A DNA stretch of 64,000 nt from Pseudopedobacter sp965218985 (GTDB lineage: Bacteria; Bacteroidota; Bacteroidia; Sphingobacteriales; Sphingobacteriaceae). The stretch spans positions 2,728,001 through 2,792,000 of the forward strand of contig CBDCMP010000007.1 in NCBI GenBank assembly GCA_965218985.1, given 5' to 3'. This document shows positions 25,345 through 32,800 of the stretch, one piece after another. Numbering within the stretch: position 1 is the stretch's first letter; each line of letters starts with the position of its first letter. The translations under genes were made by a program, and so were the position numbers. The notes under the pieces are model-generated. The model saw only the letters and a program-made list of their open reading frames with translations. It had not been told where the DNA came from and did not search any database.

Positions 25345-27447
25345 ATGTCAAGAGATTTAAAATACACAAGAAACATTGGAATTGCAGCCCACATTGATGC
25401 GGGTAAAACAACAACAACCGAACGTATTCTTTACTATGCTGGTGTGAGCCATAAAATTGGTGAGGTGCATGATGGTGCGGCAACCATGGACTGGATGGCA
25501 CAGGAGCAGGAGCGTGGCATTACCATTACTTCTGCTGCAACCACAGTAGATTGGAAATACAGAGACCAAACTTACCATATCAATATTATAGATACCCCGG
25601 GACACGTGGATTTTACCGTTGAGGTAAACCGTTCTTTACGTGTATTGGATGGGCTGGTGTTCTTGTTCTCTGCCGTTGATGGTGTGGAGCCTCAATCAGA
25701 AACCAACTGGCGTTTGGCCAACAACTATAACGTATCCCGGATCGGTTTTGTGAACAAAATGGACAGAGCTGGTGCTGATTTCTTAAAAGTTGTGAAACAG
25801 GTTAAAGAGATGCTGGGGTCTAATGCAGTTCCTTTGCAAATCCCTATCGGTGCTGAAGACGGTTTTAAAGGGGTGGTTGATTTGATCAACTTCCGTGGAA
25901 TTGTTTGGAACGAAGAAGATAAGGGAATGACTTTCACTGAGGTGCCTATTCCTGATGATTTGATTGAAGAAGCAAAAGAATGGAGAGAGAAATTATTGGA
26001 AGCCGTTGCTGATTATGATGAGACGCTGATGGAGAAATTCTTCGACGATCCAGAATCTATCACTGAACGTGAAATTCTAGATGCTTTGCGTAAAGCAGTA
26101 ATTGATGCTTCTATCGTTCCTATGGTTTGTGGTTCTTCTTTCAAAAATAAAGGGGTACAAACCATGTTGGATTATGTGATGGAATTGTTGCCATCTCCAA
26201 TGGATCAGGAAGGTGTTAAAGGAACTCACCCTGATACAGGTGCTGAGCTATTGCGTAAACCGGACGAAAAAGAACCATTTGCAGCTTTGGCTTTCAAAAT
26301 TGCAACCGATCCTTTCGTAGGTCGTTTATGTTTCATCAGAGTGTACTCAGGAAACTTGGAAGCAGGTTCTTATGTTTACAATGTCCGTTCAGGAAATAAA
26401 GAACGTATTTCACGTATCTTCCAAATGCATGCGAATAAGCAAAACCCAATTCCTAATGTTGGAGCGGGAGACATTGCTGCCGTTGTTGGGTTTAAAGACA
26501 TCAAAACCGGAGATACACTTTGCGAAGAGAAAAATCCAATTATTTTGGAATCTATGAACTTCCCTGATCCGGTTATCGGTTTAGCGATCGAGCCTAAAAC
26601 TCAAGCTGACGTGGATAAATTGGGTATGGCTTTGAATAAATTGGCTGAAGAGGATCCAACTTTCCGTGTTCACACTGATGAAGATTCTGGACAGACCATC
26701 ATCCAAGGTATGGGTGAGCTCCACTTAGATATTTTGATGGATCGTTTGAAACGTGAATTCAAAGTGGAAGTGAACCAAGGTGCGCCACAAGTTGCATACA
26801 AAGAGGCCATCACCGGTACTACTCAACACCGAGAGACTTACAAGAAACAAACTGGTGGTCGTGGTAAATTCGCCGACATTCAAATCATCATTTCTCCAAA
26901 TGACGAGGATAAAGTTGGTTTGCAATTCGAAAATGAAATTTCTGGTGGTTCAATTCCTCGTGAATTCATTCCATCTGTGCAGAAAGGTTTCGAGAACTCA
27001 TTAACCAATGGTGTTCTTGCAGGCTACCCTGTAACAGGTATGAAAGTCCGTTTGATTGATGGCTCTTTCCACGCTGTCGATTCAGACGCTTTATCTTTTG
27101 AATTGGCTGCCCGTAATGCTTTCCGCGAAGCATTGCCAAAATGTAAGCCAGTGTTGATGGAGCCAATCATGAAGATTGAAGTGTTGACTCCTGAAGAAAA
27201 CATGGGTGACGTAATGGGGGATTTGAACAGGAGAAGAGGTCAGTTGCAAGGTATGGACACAAGAGCAGGTGCTCAGGTAATCAAAGCTTTGGTGCCACTT
27301 TCAGAAATGTTTGGTTATGTGACCCAATTACGTACCATCACTTCAGGTAGAGCAACTTCAACCATGGAGTTTGATCACTACGAACCAGCTCCTAAAGGTG
27401 TTCAGGACGAAGTGATTGCAAAAGCAAAAGGAAAAGTGAACGCATAG
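25345..27447 (+). CDS. fusA: Translation elongation factor G
   Basis: Translocation GTPase. G1 AHIDAGKTTTTERIL near residue 17, the switch II DTPGHVDF near 86 and NKMD near 139 are intact. Domains II-V follow (for example GMGELHLDILMDRL and GQLQGMDTRAGAQ). 700 residues, full length. Third gene of the str operon. Confidence 0.98.
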   Translation: MSRDLKYTRNIGIAAHIDAGKTTTTERILYYAGVSHKIGEVHDGAATMDWMAQEQERGITITSAATTVDWKYRDQTYHINIIDTPGHVDFTVEVNRSLRVLDGLVFLFSAVDGVEPQSETNWRLANNYNVSRIGFVNKMDRAGADFLKVVKQVKEMLGSNAVPLQIPIGAEDGFKGVVDLINFRGIVWNEEDKGMTFTEVPIPDDLIEEAKEWREKLLEAVADYDETLMEKFFDDPESITEREILDALRKAVIDASIVPMVCGSSFKNKGVQTMLDYVMELLPSPMDQEGVKGTHPDTGAELLRKPDEKEPFAALAFKIATDPFVGRLCFIRVYSGNLEAGSYVYNVRSGNKERISRIFQMHANKQNPIPNVGAGDIAAVVGFKDIKTGDTLCEEKNPIILESMNFPDPVIGLAIEPKTQADVDKLGMALNKLAEEDPTFRVHTDEDSGQTIIQGMGELHLDILMDRLKREFKVEVNQGAPQVAYKEAITGTTQHRETYKKQTGGRGKFADIQIIISPNDEDKVGLQFENEISGGSIPREFIPSVQKGFENSLTNGVLAGYPVTGMKVRLIDGSFHAVDSDALSFELAARNAFREALPKCKPVLMEPIMKIEVLTPEENMGDVMGDLNRRRGQLQGMDTRAGAQVIKALVPLSEMFGYVTQLRTITSGRATSTMEFDHYEPAPKGVQDEVIAKAKGKVNA

Positions 27448-27591
27448 AAAGTTATAGGTTGTAAGTTTAAAGTTATAAGTGAAAACTTGTTCTACTTAAG
27501 ACTTATAACCTATTACTTAAAACTTTCAAAATAAAGATAAACCCGTTTCCCGTTACAAATAGCTCTAACGATGAAACATAAAACAAATAAA
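27448..27591. repeat. fusA-rpsJ spacer with an imperfect inverted repeat
   Basis: AAAGTTATAGGTTGTAAGT at the start of the spacer pairs imperfectly with ACTTATAACCTATTAC later in it (about 27510-27526), giving a long A+T-rich hairpin. A similar opening (AAAGTTGTAAGG) follows cysH at 38247, suggesting a dispersed element. Confidence 0.55.
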
Positions 27592-27897
27592 ATGAGCCAA
27601 AGAATCAGAATCAAATTAAAATCTTACGATTACAACTTGGTGGATAAATCTGCTGAGAAAATCGTAAAGACTGTGAAACCTACGGGTGCAGTGGTTAGTG
27701 GTCCAATTCCTCTTCCAACAGAGAAGAAGATTTACACCGTCTTACGTTCTCCACATGTGAACAAAAAAGCAAGAGAGCAATTTCAATTGTGCTCTTACAA
27801 AAGATTGCTAGACATTTATAGTGCCTCTGCAAAAACTGTTGATGCATTGATGAAACTGGAACTGCCTTCTGGTGTTGAAGTGGAGATTAAGGTCTGA
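27592..27897 (+). CDS. rpsJ: Small ribosomal subunit protein uS10
   Basis: 30S head protein. 101 residues starting MSQRIRIKLKSYDYNLVD, with GPIPLPTEKKIYTVLRSPHVNK, the S10 signature. An upstream in-frame ATG (27571) would add seven non-conserved residues; ATG 27592 gives the family start. It normally heads the S10 operon (rplC, rplD and so on), but here a strong terminator and an opposite-strand gene follow. Confidence 0.97.
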   Translation: MSQRIRIKLKSYDYNLVDKSAEKIVKTVKPTGAVVSGPIPLPTEKKIYTVLRSPHVNKKAREQFQLCSYKRLLDIYSASAKTVDALMKLELPSGVEVEIKV

Positions 27898-27914
27898 TGG
27901 ATTTTAAGAGCATA

Positions 27915-27957
27915 AAAGCCTTTTTCGATTTTTTCGGGAAGGGCTTTGCTTTTTTGC
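27915..27957 (+). terminator. Intrinsic terminator after rpsJ
   Basis: A 12-bp stem, AAAGCCTTTTTC (27915-27926) with GGGAAGGGCTTT (27936-27947) including G-T pairs, is followed by GCTTTTTTG. It closes the str operon 17 bases after rpsJ. Confidence 0.82.
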
Positions 27958-27971
27958 AGCGTTTTTATTTC

Positions 27972-28436
27972 TTAGAAAGTGATTCTAAATCCAAACCCGA
28001 ATCTACCGGCTCTAAAATCACTATTGTCTCCAATATAAGCGGTTGGTCTCCAGTCAAAATCCATCGCTATAGGTGCTCCAGGAATTTTAAAATCTAAGCC
28101 GACCATTGGGATGAGCAAGAATGTGGTGTTATCATAACCCCCATCACTATAAAAGTTTAAGCCAGGTCCACCGCCAATATACCAGTCTAAACCCTCTGCA
28201 CCTCTAATACCTTGATGATATTGATAAAAGGCGTTCAATCTCGTGGTGTGATTTCCGAATAGCAATTCGGCCTGACCAGCTGAGTTAGCATTAAAAAAAT
28301 GTTTAAACGACGGGCCAGCTAATGTGAAATGATCTCCAAAATCAAGTCCTAAGCCTATACTGTTTTTATAAGTTTGTGCCGAGGCGCCAAATGCGATTGC
28401 GATAATCACAATTGCTGATAGAATAAATTTCTTCAT
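27972..28436 (-). CDS. Small outer-membrane beta-barrel protein, function unknown
   Basis: 154 residues. The signal peptide (MKKFILSAIVIIAIAFGASA, cleavage before QTYKN) is followed by short amphipathic strands with many Gly and aromatic residues (GLGLDFGDHF, WYIGGGPGLNFY, MDFDWRPTAY) and a C-terminal FGFGFRITF ending in Phe, the outer-membrane assembly signal. The size suits an eight-stranded barrel. No enzymatic motif seen. Encoded convergently with rpsJ. Confidence 0.75.
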   Translation of the reverse strand: MKKFILSAIVIIAIAFGASAQTYKNSIGLGLDFGDHFTLAGPSFKHFFNANSAGQAELLFGNHTTRLNAFYQYHQGIRGAEGLDWYIGGGPGLNFYSDGGYDNTTFLLIPMVGLDFKIPGAPIAMDFDWRPTAYIGDNSDFRAGRFGFGFRITF

Positions 28437-28635
28437 AATGTGCTTTTTTGTTTTATGGGTATTAGACCATTACTATGCCAAATAAGCACAAATGATGTGA
28501 AAAATAGTCTAAAAAGCTTGTGTTAAATATTTTAGAATGATCAGAAAAGATTTTAAAGAATGAATAGATGTCTGGAAAAATAATCAGCTATTGGACTATT
28601 GGACCGAACTGTTACAGACCTATTCACTTGTTAAG

Positions 28636-29927
28636 CTAAAAAGTAAATTGGGTTTTAAAAATGAACATCCTGCCCTGTAAAGGATAAGAATAATAGCTTT
28701 GTGTGTTTAAGGTGGTTGTTGCAACTTCGTGATTTTTGATATTCATAAGATTTCTTGCCTCTAATGAAAAATCTATTTTCTGCTTTTTCAATTTATATCT
28801 TACAGCAAAATCCAAAAAGATATAATTGGCATTTAAACCAGTATCGTTTTTGTTGTTTAAAAATGAGGAGTTGGCTTTTACAAAGAAGTTTTCTTTGATA
28901 TTGTATTCCAAAACCAATTTTTGCCTTGTGTTTTTTATTTCAAAAGGGATTAGTTGGGCGACGTATTGTTTGGGTTTACTTAAATAAGATTGATGACTGA
29001 TATCGTAAGCATACCTTAATTTTTCACCAATTCTCCCGTTCCATTTAACACCTAAACTTTGTGAGGAGGTAAGGAAAGGATAAAACAGGGTGTTTAAAAA
29101 CTGCTTTCTTTTCCCCGATTGAAAAGTATAAGAAAAAGTTAGCGACGACCGGATGCTGAATATATATTTACTGATGTCTGAATTTAAGTTAAATGAGGAT
29201 GCGGTATTTGCTATAGGTATCCTTTCTGAATAAGATAAATTTTGATCAACAGTTCCATGGGCAATGTTGTTAGCGTATATCTCCTGATAATAAGCTGAAA
29301 GATTCAAAAATAATATCTTAACAGGGTTTTTATAACTTAAAAGTGCCCCACTATTAAATCTTTTGGAAGTACTGAAAATTTTATTGTTTTGCGTGAAGCT
29401 ACGATAGTCATTTAAGACTAAATCTGAATATGATTGCAATAGGTCCCCTGCTGATGCAGTTTTAATGTAGTAAACGCTACCAGAAAAGCCTCTTTCTTTG
29501 TAATATCGGATGCTCAGATTTTCATTTACCAGAAGTCTTTTGTCATTGTTATTTTGGGAATAATTTTCATCATAAGAATTGATGAACTGATATTTTAAAG
29601 GCAGTTTGGCAATCATTCTGAAATCCCCTGCCTTCCACTCATAATTTGGTTCTACATTAATTTCAAATTCCTTCCACCTAAGGTTATTACTGACTGAATC
29701 GGGTATAAGAATCTCTCCGTTTAAATCTTCTGCACTCAAACCAGAATTAAAACCTTGAATATTTGCTGAGAAACCTAATTTATAGGATTGGGTAAAATGA
29801 TTTTCCCCATTTTGCAAAGATAAATAGTTGTTGGTAAAAAAGGTGGGAATAATTATTTTTTCTGACGTTTGCGCATTAATTTGAAAGTGGCAGATAAAAA
29901 TAATAAAAGATAGAATGTTATTTTCAT
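28636..29927 (-). pseudogene. Truncated TonB-dependent-receptor-like barrel with a frameshifted signal peptide
   Basis: From ATG 29927 the minus strand codes MKITFYLLLFLSAT, a signal peptide; a one-base shift in the T run near 29884 then restores FQINAQ, a typical cleavage end. The shifted frame continues TSEKIIIPTFFTNNYLSLQNG into a 393-residue barrel segment ending in RMFIFKTQFTF with its terminal Phe. The barrel segment resembles the C-terminal half of the large carboxypeptidase-regulatory-domain/TonB receptors often found beside GLPGLI genes. No plug or regulatory domain is present, so I infer an internal deletion fusing the signal peptide to the late barrel, plus the frameshift. Confidence 0.65.
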
Positions 29928-29951
29928 AATTAGGTGGAGATTATTTTATTT

Positions 29952-30773
29952 CTATTCTTTAGTATAATAGTCTAGTGTTTCTAATGGGAAATTGATTTGT
30001 GATTTCGGTAATAAAGGATTGTGGTTCATGGGTTTAGGTGGTATCCCAAAATTTATTTTTCTCCCTAATCTTTGGGAGAGAAAACCATAAGGATCGTCTT
30101 TTAGAAATCGGACTAAATGCATGTATTTTTCCCAGCTTATTAATTCTTTTTCAGACTCAGTATACTTTTTAAGGTTTCCTTCAGCAACAAAAGCTGTCAA
30201 CTCATACTTTATTCTTTTAGTTTCATCTTCTAAAAAGACAATGAGACCAGGAAGTCCATTAAATTTCCCTAAAGCGGCATTTACAGGTATTTCTTGAGTA
30301 AACCATGCAGTATAGTTTCTGCCACGAAAACTACAAGTAGCCTTTTGACATTGATAACCTAAAAGCAGTTTCTTTTCGGATTCTAACCTCCATCTAATAT
30401 TCGGAAAATTTCTTTTTACTATAAAATCACCGATCAGTTTCCCCGAAGTTGTAAACATTTCTTTTTTCCTTGTATTTAAGAACAAGATTTCTTCATTATA
30501 TTTTTCGTTAGAAACAGGCATCATAGAGCCTGTTTTACGAAAATTCATCATCATTGCTGAATCCTGTAGTTCTTTATCTATACATTTGAAAATTACTGAG
30601 TTTGCACTTATTATTGAAATATAATTTTCATAATGAACATGGTCATAATTTAAAGTATCATAGTGATGGGTCAATTTATAATCAGCGTTAGCTAATACCT
30701 TTTCAATCTCTTGTGAAAATGCAAAATTATTAAATAATAATATTAAGAGTAGCAAATTAAAAAATACTTTCAT
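29952..30773 (-). CDS. GLPGLI family protein
   Basis: 273 residues with a signal peptide (MKVFFNLLLLILLFNNFAFSQ). It contains the literal family motif GLPGLI within KFNGLPGLIVFLED (about residues 178-191), preceded by LLGYQCQKATCSFRGRNYTAWF, also typical. GLPGLI proteins are exported Bacteroidota proteins of unknown function that usually sit next to a large TonB-type outer-membrane protein, as here (28636-29927). Probably cotranscribed with it (24 bases apart). Confidence 0.87.
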   Translation of the reverse strand: MKVFFNLLLLILLFNNFAFSQEIEKVLANADYKLTHHYDTLNYDHVHYENYISIISANSVIFKCIDKELQDSAMMMNFRKTGSMMPVSNEKYNEEILFLNTRKKEMFTTSGKLIGDFIVKRNFPNIRWRLESEKKLLLGYQCQKATCSFRGRNYTAWFTQEIPVNAALGKFNGLPGLIVFLEDETKRIKYELTAFVAEGNLKKYTESEKELISWEKYMHLVRFLKDDPYGFLSQRLGRKINFGIPPKPMNHNPLLPKSQINFPLETLDYYTKE

Positions 30774-30801
30774 GTTTATATCTAATATGATCTTTTGAAA
30801 A

Positions 30802-30839
30802 AATTGATAGAAATCGGAAAATTCCCATCTCTATCAATT
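30802..30839. terminator. Hairpin downstream of the small exported peptide gene
   Basis: AATTGATAGA (30802-30811) pairs with TCTATCAATT (30830-30839). Read on the minus strand it lies seven bases after the stop of the 82-residue gene and is followed by TTTTCAAAAG. It may act as a partial terminator, so the small protein would be made in excess of the GLPGLI and barrel genes downstream. Confidence 0.6.
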
Positions 30840-30845
30840 ATTAAT

Positions 30846-31094
30846 TTAGCCTCCACACCTTGCTTGATCTTCCAGCAAATAAATTATAAATTCTTCATCA
30901 TCTCCAAATGGAGTGTCATCACAATGCATATAAGTTTCTCCGCAAGTTGTTAAACCTGCAATACAATACACTCCATCAGATTTAGATTTTTCATTCTTTG
31001 AAGTTTTCTGATTTTCTTCTTGTTTCACTTCATCAGCAAAAGAAGCAAAGCTCAATCCAGTTAGCATTACCGCTACAATTAAAATTTTTTTCAT
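30846..31094 (-). CDS. Small exported cysteine-containing protein, function unknown
   Basis: 82 residues: a signal peptide (MKKILIVAVMLTGLSFASFA), a charged Lys/Glu-rich linker, then a C-terminal core with four cysteines (VYCIAGLTTCGETYMHCDD and ARCGG). The core is acidic and could form two disulfides or bind metal. It lies upstream of the GLPGLI gene and truncated receptor, so it may be the cargo or a partner of that system. I do not recognise a named family; it lacks the NVEALA motif of other small Bacteroidota exported peptides. Confidence 0.65.
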   Translation of the reverse strand: MKKILIVAVMLTGLSFASFADEVKQEENQKTSKNEKSKSDGVYCIAGLTTCGETYMHCDDTPFGDDEEFIIYLLEDQARCGG

Positions 31095-31202
31095 GATTTA
31101 TAAATTTATGTTTTTCTCCTACTCATTAAGCTTTTCGGATTTCGCTAGGTTGGTTTATTCTTCTGGCCAGATGATTTTCAACTTGTTTAAAGTTAGTTAG
31201 TT

Positions 31203-32254
31203 ATGCGAATCAAGAGTTAAATATTAGATAAAAGAAAGCAGCGGCCATTCTGCCAAATACATGCACAAGCAATCCTTTAGCAGACCTTACCCTTGATGCT
31301 CTTTGAATATCTGTTTTCTCAATAAGCCAATTGAAAAGCGATTCAATAGGTTGCCTGACCTTAGAAACTGCTGTAGAGTATAAATCATCAGCGGCCTTGT
31401 TCTGCATTTGGCTTATCTCTGGCATGCCTTTAACCCCTTTAACCGGAGTAAACATGGATGATCTGTTGTTTAAGGCCAGTTCTTCAAAATAGTCGGTATG
31501 ATGATATACCTTATCGCCGTAGAAATCACGGTCTGTTATTTCACCCCAGTTGTGTTTAAATACAGTCAGATCATTTTCAGAAGCTGTTGAGAGTACAATA
31601 TGTTCAGGAAAAGGTACCTGTTTGGGGCGCTGAAAAGCAAGCACATGCAATTTCAACCCGTAGTAATACAAGGATTTCGTAGAGCAGTAGCCCTTGTCAG
31701 TAATTTCCAGGGCTACTTTTCCGGCACGTTTGCCCGAACAGGTAATAATGGGCATAGAATCCAACAGGCTGGTGTTTTGTGAACAGTCCTGTGGTTTTAA
31801 ATCTGTAATGAGATGGACAGTTAGTGCCTTTAAAGGTTCACTTAATCGGTTTAAGCGATTGTTGAAGGCCTGGTATGAAGGCAGGGCAGGAAACCAGGAA
31901 CGCAGGTAATCATTGGCAAAGGCATGGATTTGTGAAATACGGAACCGTTGTTCCTGTTGCATTGCATAAATGTAAATGGCCATAATTTCCTGGTCAGTAA
32001 ACTCGGGTTGATCATTATTGCTGTATCTTTGAGATAAGTGTTTAAGTTCATTGTCATGTAACTGGCATATATACAGGTGTATAGCGATTAATTTGAGGGC
32101 TTTTGCCTTGGGGATCATTCTTAAAGTTCGATGTGGTAATCTTCTTTAAGATACTGATTTTCAGTGCTTTATTCAAATTTATATTGTTGTTTTTACTAAC
32201 AATCAGCTGTTATTTTGAATGTTTAACCCTGTGTTTTCAACTCTTGATTCGCAT
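31203..32254 (-). mobile_element. Complete IS982-type insertion sequence
   Basis: A 1052-bp element bounded by perfect 16-bp terminal inverted repeats, ATGCGAATCAAGAGTT (31203-31218) and its complement (32239-32254). It is flanked on both sides by TAGTT (31198-31202 and 32255-32259), read as a 5-bp target duplication. The single transposase gene reads on the minus strand and its stop lies inside the left repeat. Intact ends, duplication and open frame suggest a recent insertion. Confidence 0.92.
31210..32118 (-). CDS. IS982-family transposase
   Basis: 302-residue DDE transposase. The N-terminus (MIPKAKALKLIAIHLYICQL) is helical; the acidic triad is readable as D in TSLLDSMPI, D in FYGDKVYHHTDYF and E in PIESLFNWLIEKT, the order and spacing of the IS982/IS4-like fold. 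Full length, no frameshift. Family named from memory of the sequence style, supported by the element's 1.05-kb size. Confidence 0.85.
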   Translation of the reverse strand: MIPKAKALKLIAIHLYICQLHDNELKHLSQRYSNNDQPEFTDQEIMAIYIYAMQQEQRFRISQIHAFANDYLRSWFPALPSYQAFNNRLNRLSEPLKALTVHLITDLKPQDCSQNTSLLDSMPIITCSGKRAGKVALEITDKGYCSTKSLYYYGLKLHVLAFQRPKQVPFPEHIVLSTASENDLTVFKHNWGEITDRDFYGDKVYHHTDYFEELALNNRSSMFTPVKGVKGMPEISQMQNKAADDLYSTAVSKVRQPIESLFNWLIEKTDIQRASRVRSAKGLLVHVFGRMAAAFFYLIFNS

Positions 32255-32282
32255 TAGTTGTAATGGAATAAAAAAGACCAGT

Positions 32283-32453
32283 TTAATGGTATTTTTGAGG
32301 AGCCCTTATCTTATCTTGCATTGCAGGAATGGATACAGCAATTAGATTCTTCTCAGCAGATTCTTTGGTAAATAAGCACAACTCAGTACCATTACTTTTT
32401 ATCATGTCGCCCAAAACCTGGTCATAGGCGCTGTTTTCTTTAATGGTATGGGA
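32283..32453 (-). pseudogene. C-terminal remnant of an unidentified gene beside the insertion sequence
   Basis: The minus strand codes an uninterrupted, natural-looking tail: SHTIKENSAYDQVLGDMIKS, then NGTELCLFTKESAEKNLIAV, SIPAMQDKIRAPQKYH and a stop. Upstream it meets a stop codon (after YIDASIP) and no start is visible. I do not recognise the family. It may be the relic of a gene lost before or during the insertion next door. Confidence 0.4.
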
Positions 32454-32626
32454 TGGAAGAACTCAAGGAATGCTGGCATCTATATAGAATAATGATCTTT
32501 TTTTGCTTGATGTTTAAATTTTCCAAAACATTCTCCAAATAAAACAATTTTATCCATCCAAATTCATATAGCAGAAGCTCGAAAAAATATTTTTTAAAAT
32601 AAAGTCTACTAAATCTATATTCTTTA
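32454..32626. other. A+T-rich gap upstream of the sulfur operon leader
   Basis: No supported gene. The sequence between the remnant and the leader promoter is A+T rich, and short minus-strand frames in it have no recognisable content. Confidence 0.4.
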
Positions 32627-32634
32627 TATATTTG
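32627..32634 (+). promoter_or_regulatory. -7 promoter element of the sulfur assimilation operon
   Basis: TATATTTG matches TAnnTTTG. No good -33 TTG is visible about 20 bases upstream, so the promoter may be weak or activator-dependent. Transcription would start around 32638-32640, almost on the ATG of the leader peptide; a similarly short leader is predicted for the LysE-type gene at 41994. Confidence 0.6.
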
Positions 32635-32638
32635 CCTT

Positions 32639-32728
32639 ATGAAAAAATCAATTTTTCTATTGAACACGTCAAATCAAGGTTGCTGGATGCAACCTCAGCA
32701 AGATCATACGGGGAGGAGAGGCCGCTAG
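32639..32728 (+). CDS. Predicted leader peptide of the sulfur operon (attenuator)
   Basis: A 29-codon frame starts MKKSIFLLNTSNQ, continues GCWMQPQQDHTGRRGR and stops at 32726-32728. Consecutive Cys-Trp-Met codons (TGC TGG ATG) form the loop side of a perfect 7-bp hairpin (AGGTTGC/GCAACCT, 32676-32694). The segment 32713-32721 (GAGGAGAGG) can pair with 32751-32759, the left arm of the terminator. This is the layout of amino-acid attenuation, here with sulfur amino acids ahead of cysteine-synthesis genes. Translation is not proven; the transcript may be almost leaderless. Confidence 0.5.
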   Translation: MKKSIFLLNTSNQGCWMQPQQDHTGRRGR

Positions 32729-32783
32729 ATTTCAGTTAGTGTGTTAGTGACCTCTTCTCTTTAGCGAGGAAGAGGTTTTTTTG
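32713..32783 (+). terminator. Attenuator terminator with competing antiterminator, upstream of the sulfite reductase gene
   Basis: Terminator stem ACCTCTTC (32750-32757) pairs with GAAGAGGT (32769-32776), followed by seven T. GAGGAGAGG at 32713-32721 is complementary over nine positions (one G-T) to CCTCTTCTC at 32751-32759, so it can block the terminator. The structure lies between the operon promoter and the first gene at 32801, where a plain terminator would make no sense. Confidence 0.72.
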
Positions 32784-32800
32784 TTAATTAATGAAAGATT

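Noticed and set aside
32440..32667. 75-codon minus-strand frame before the sulfur operon
   Set aside because: A+T-rich composition (Ile, Leu, Phe, Lys, Tyr), overlaps the promoter and leader region on the opposite strand, and no family is recognised.
32639..32782. SAM-I type riboswitch upstream of the sulfur operon
   Set aside because: The expected core (an A/G-rich internal loop followed by a GGC-GAAACC-GGCAACC-type pattern) is not present in the sense direction; only the reverse complement looks faintly similar. A leader-peptide or unknown RNA element fits better.
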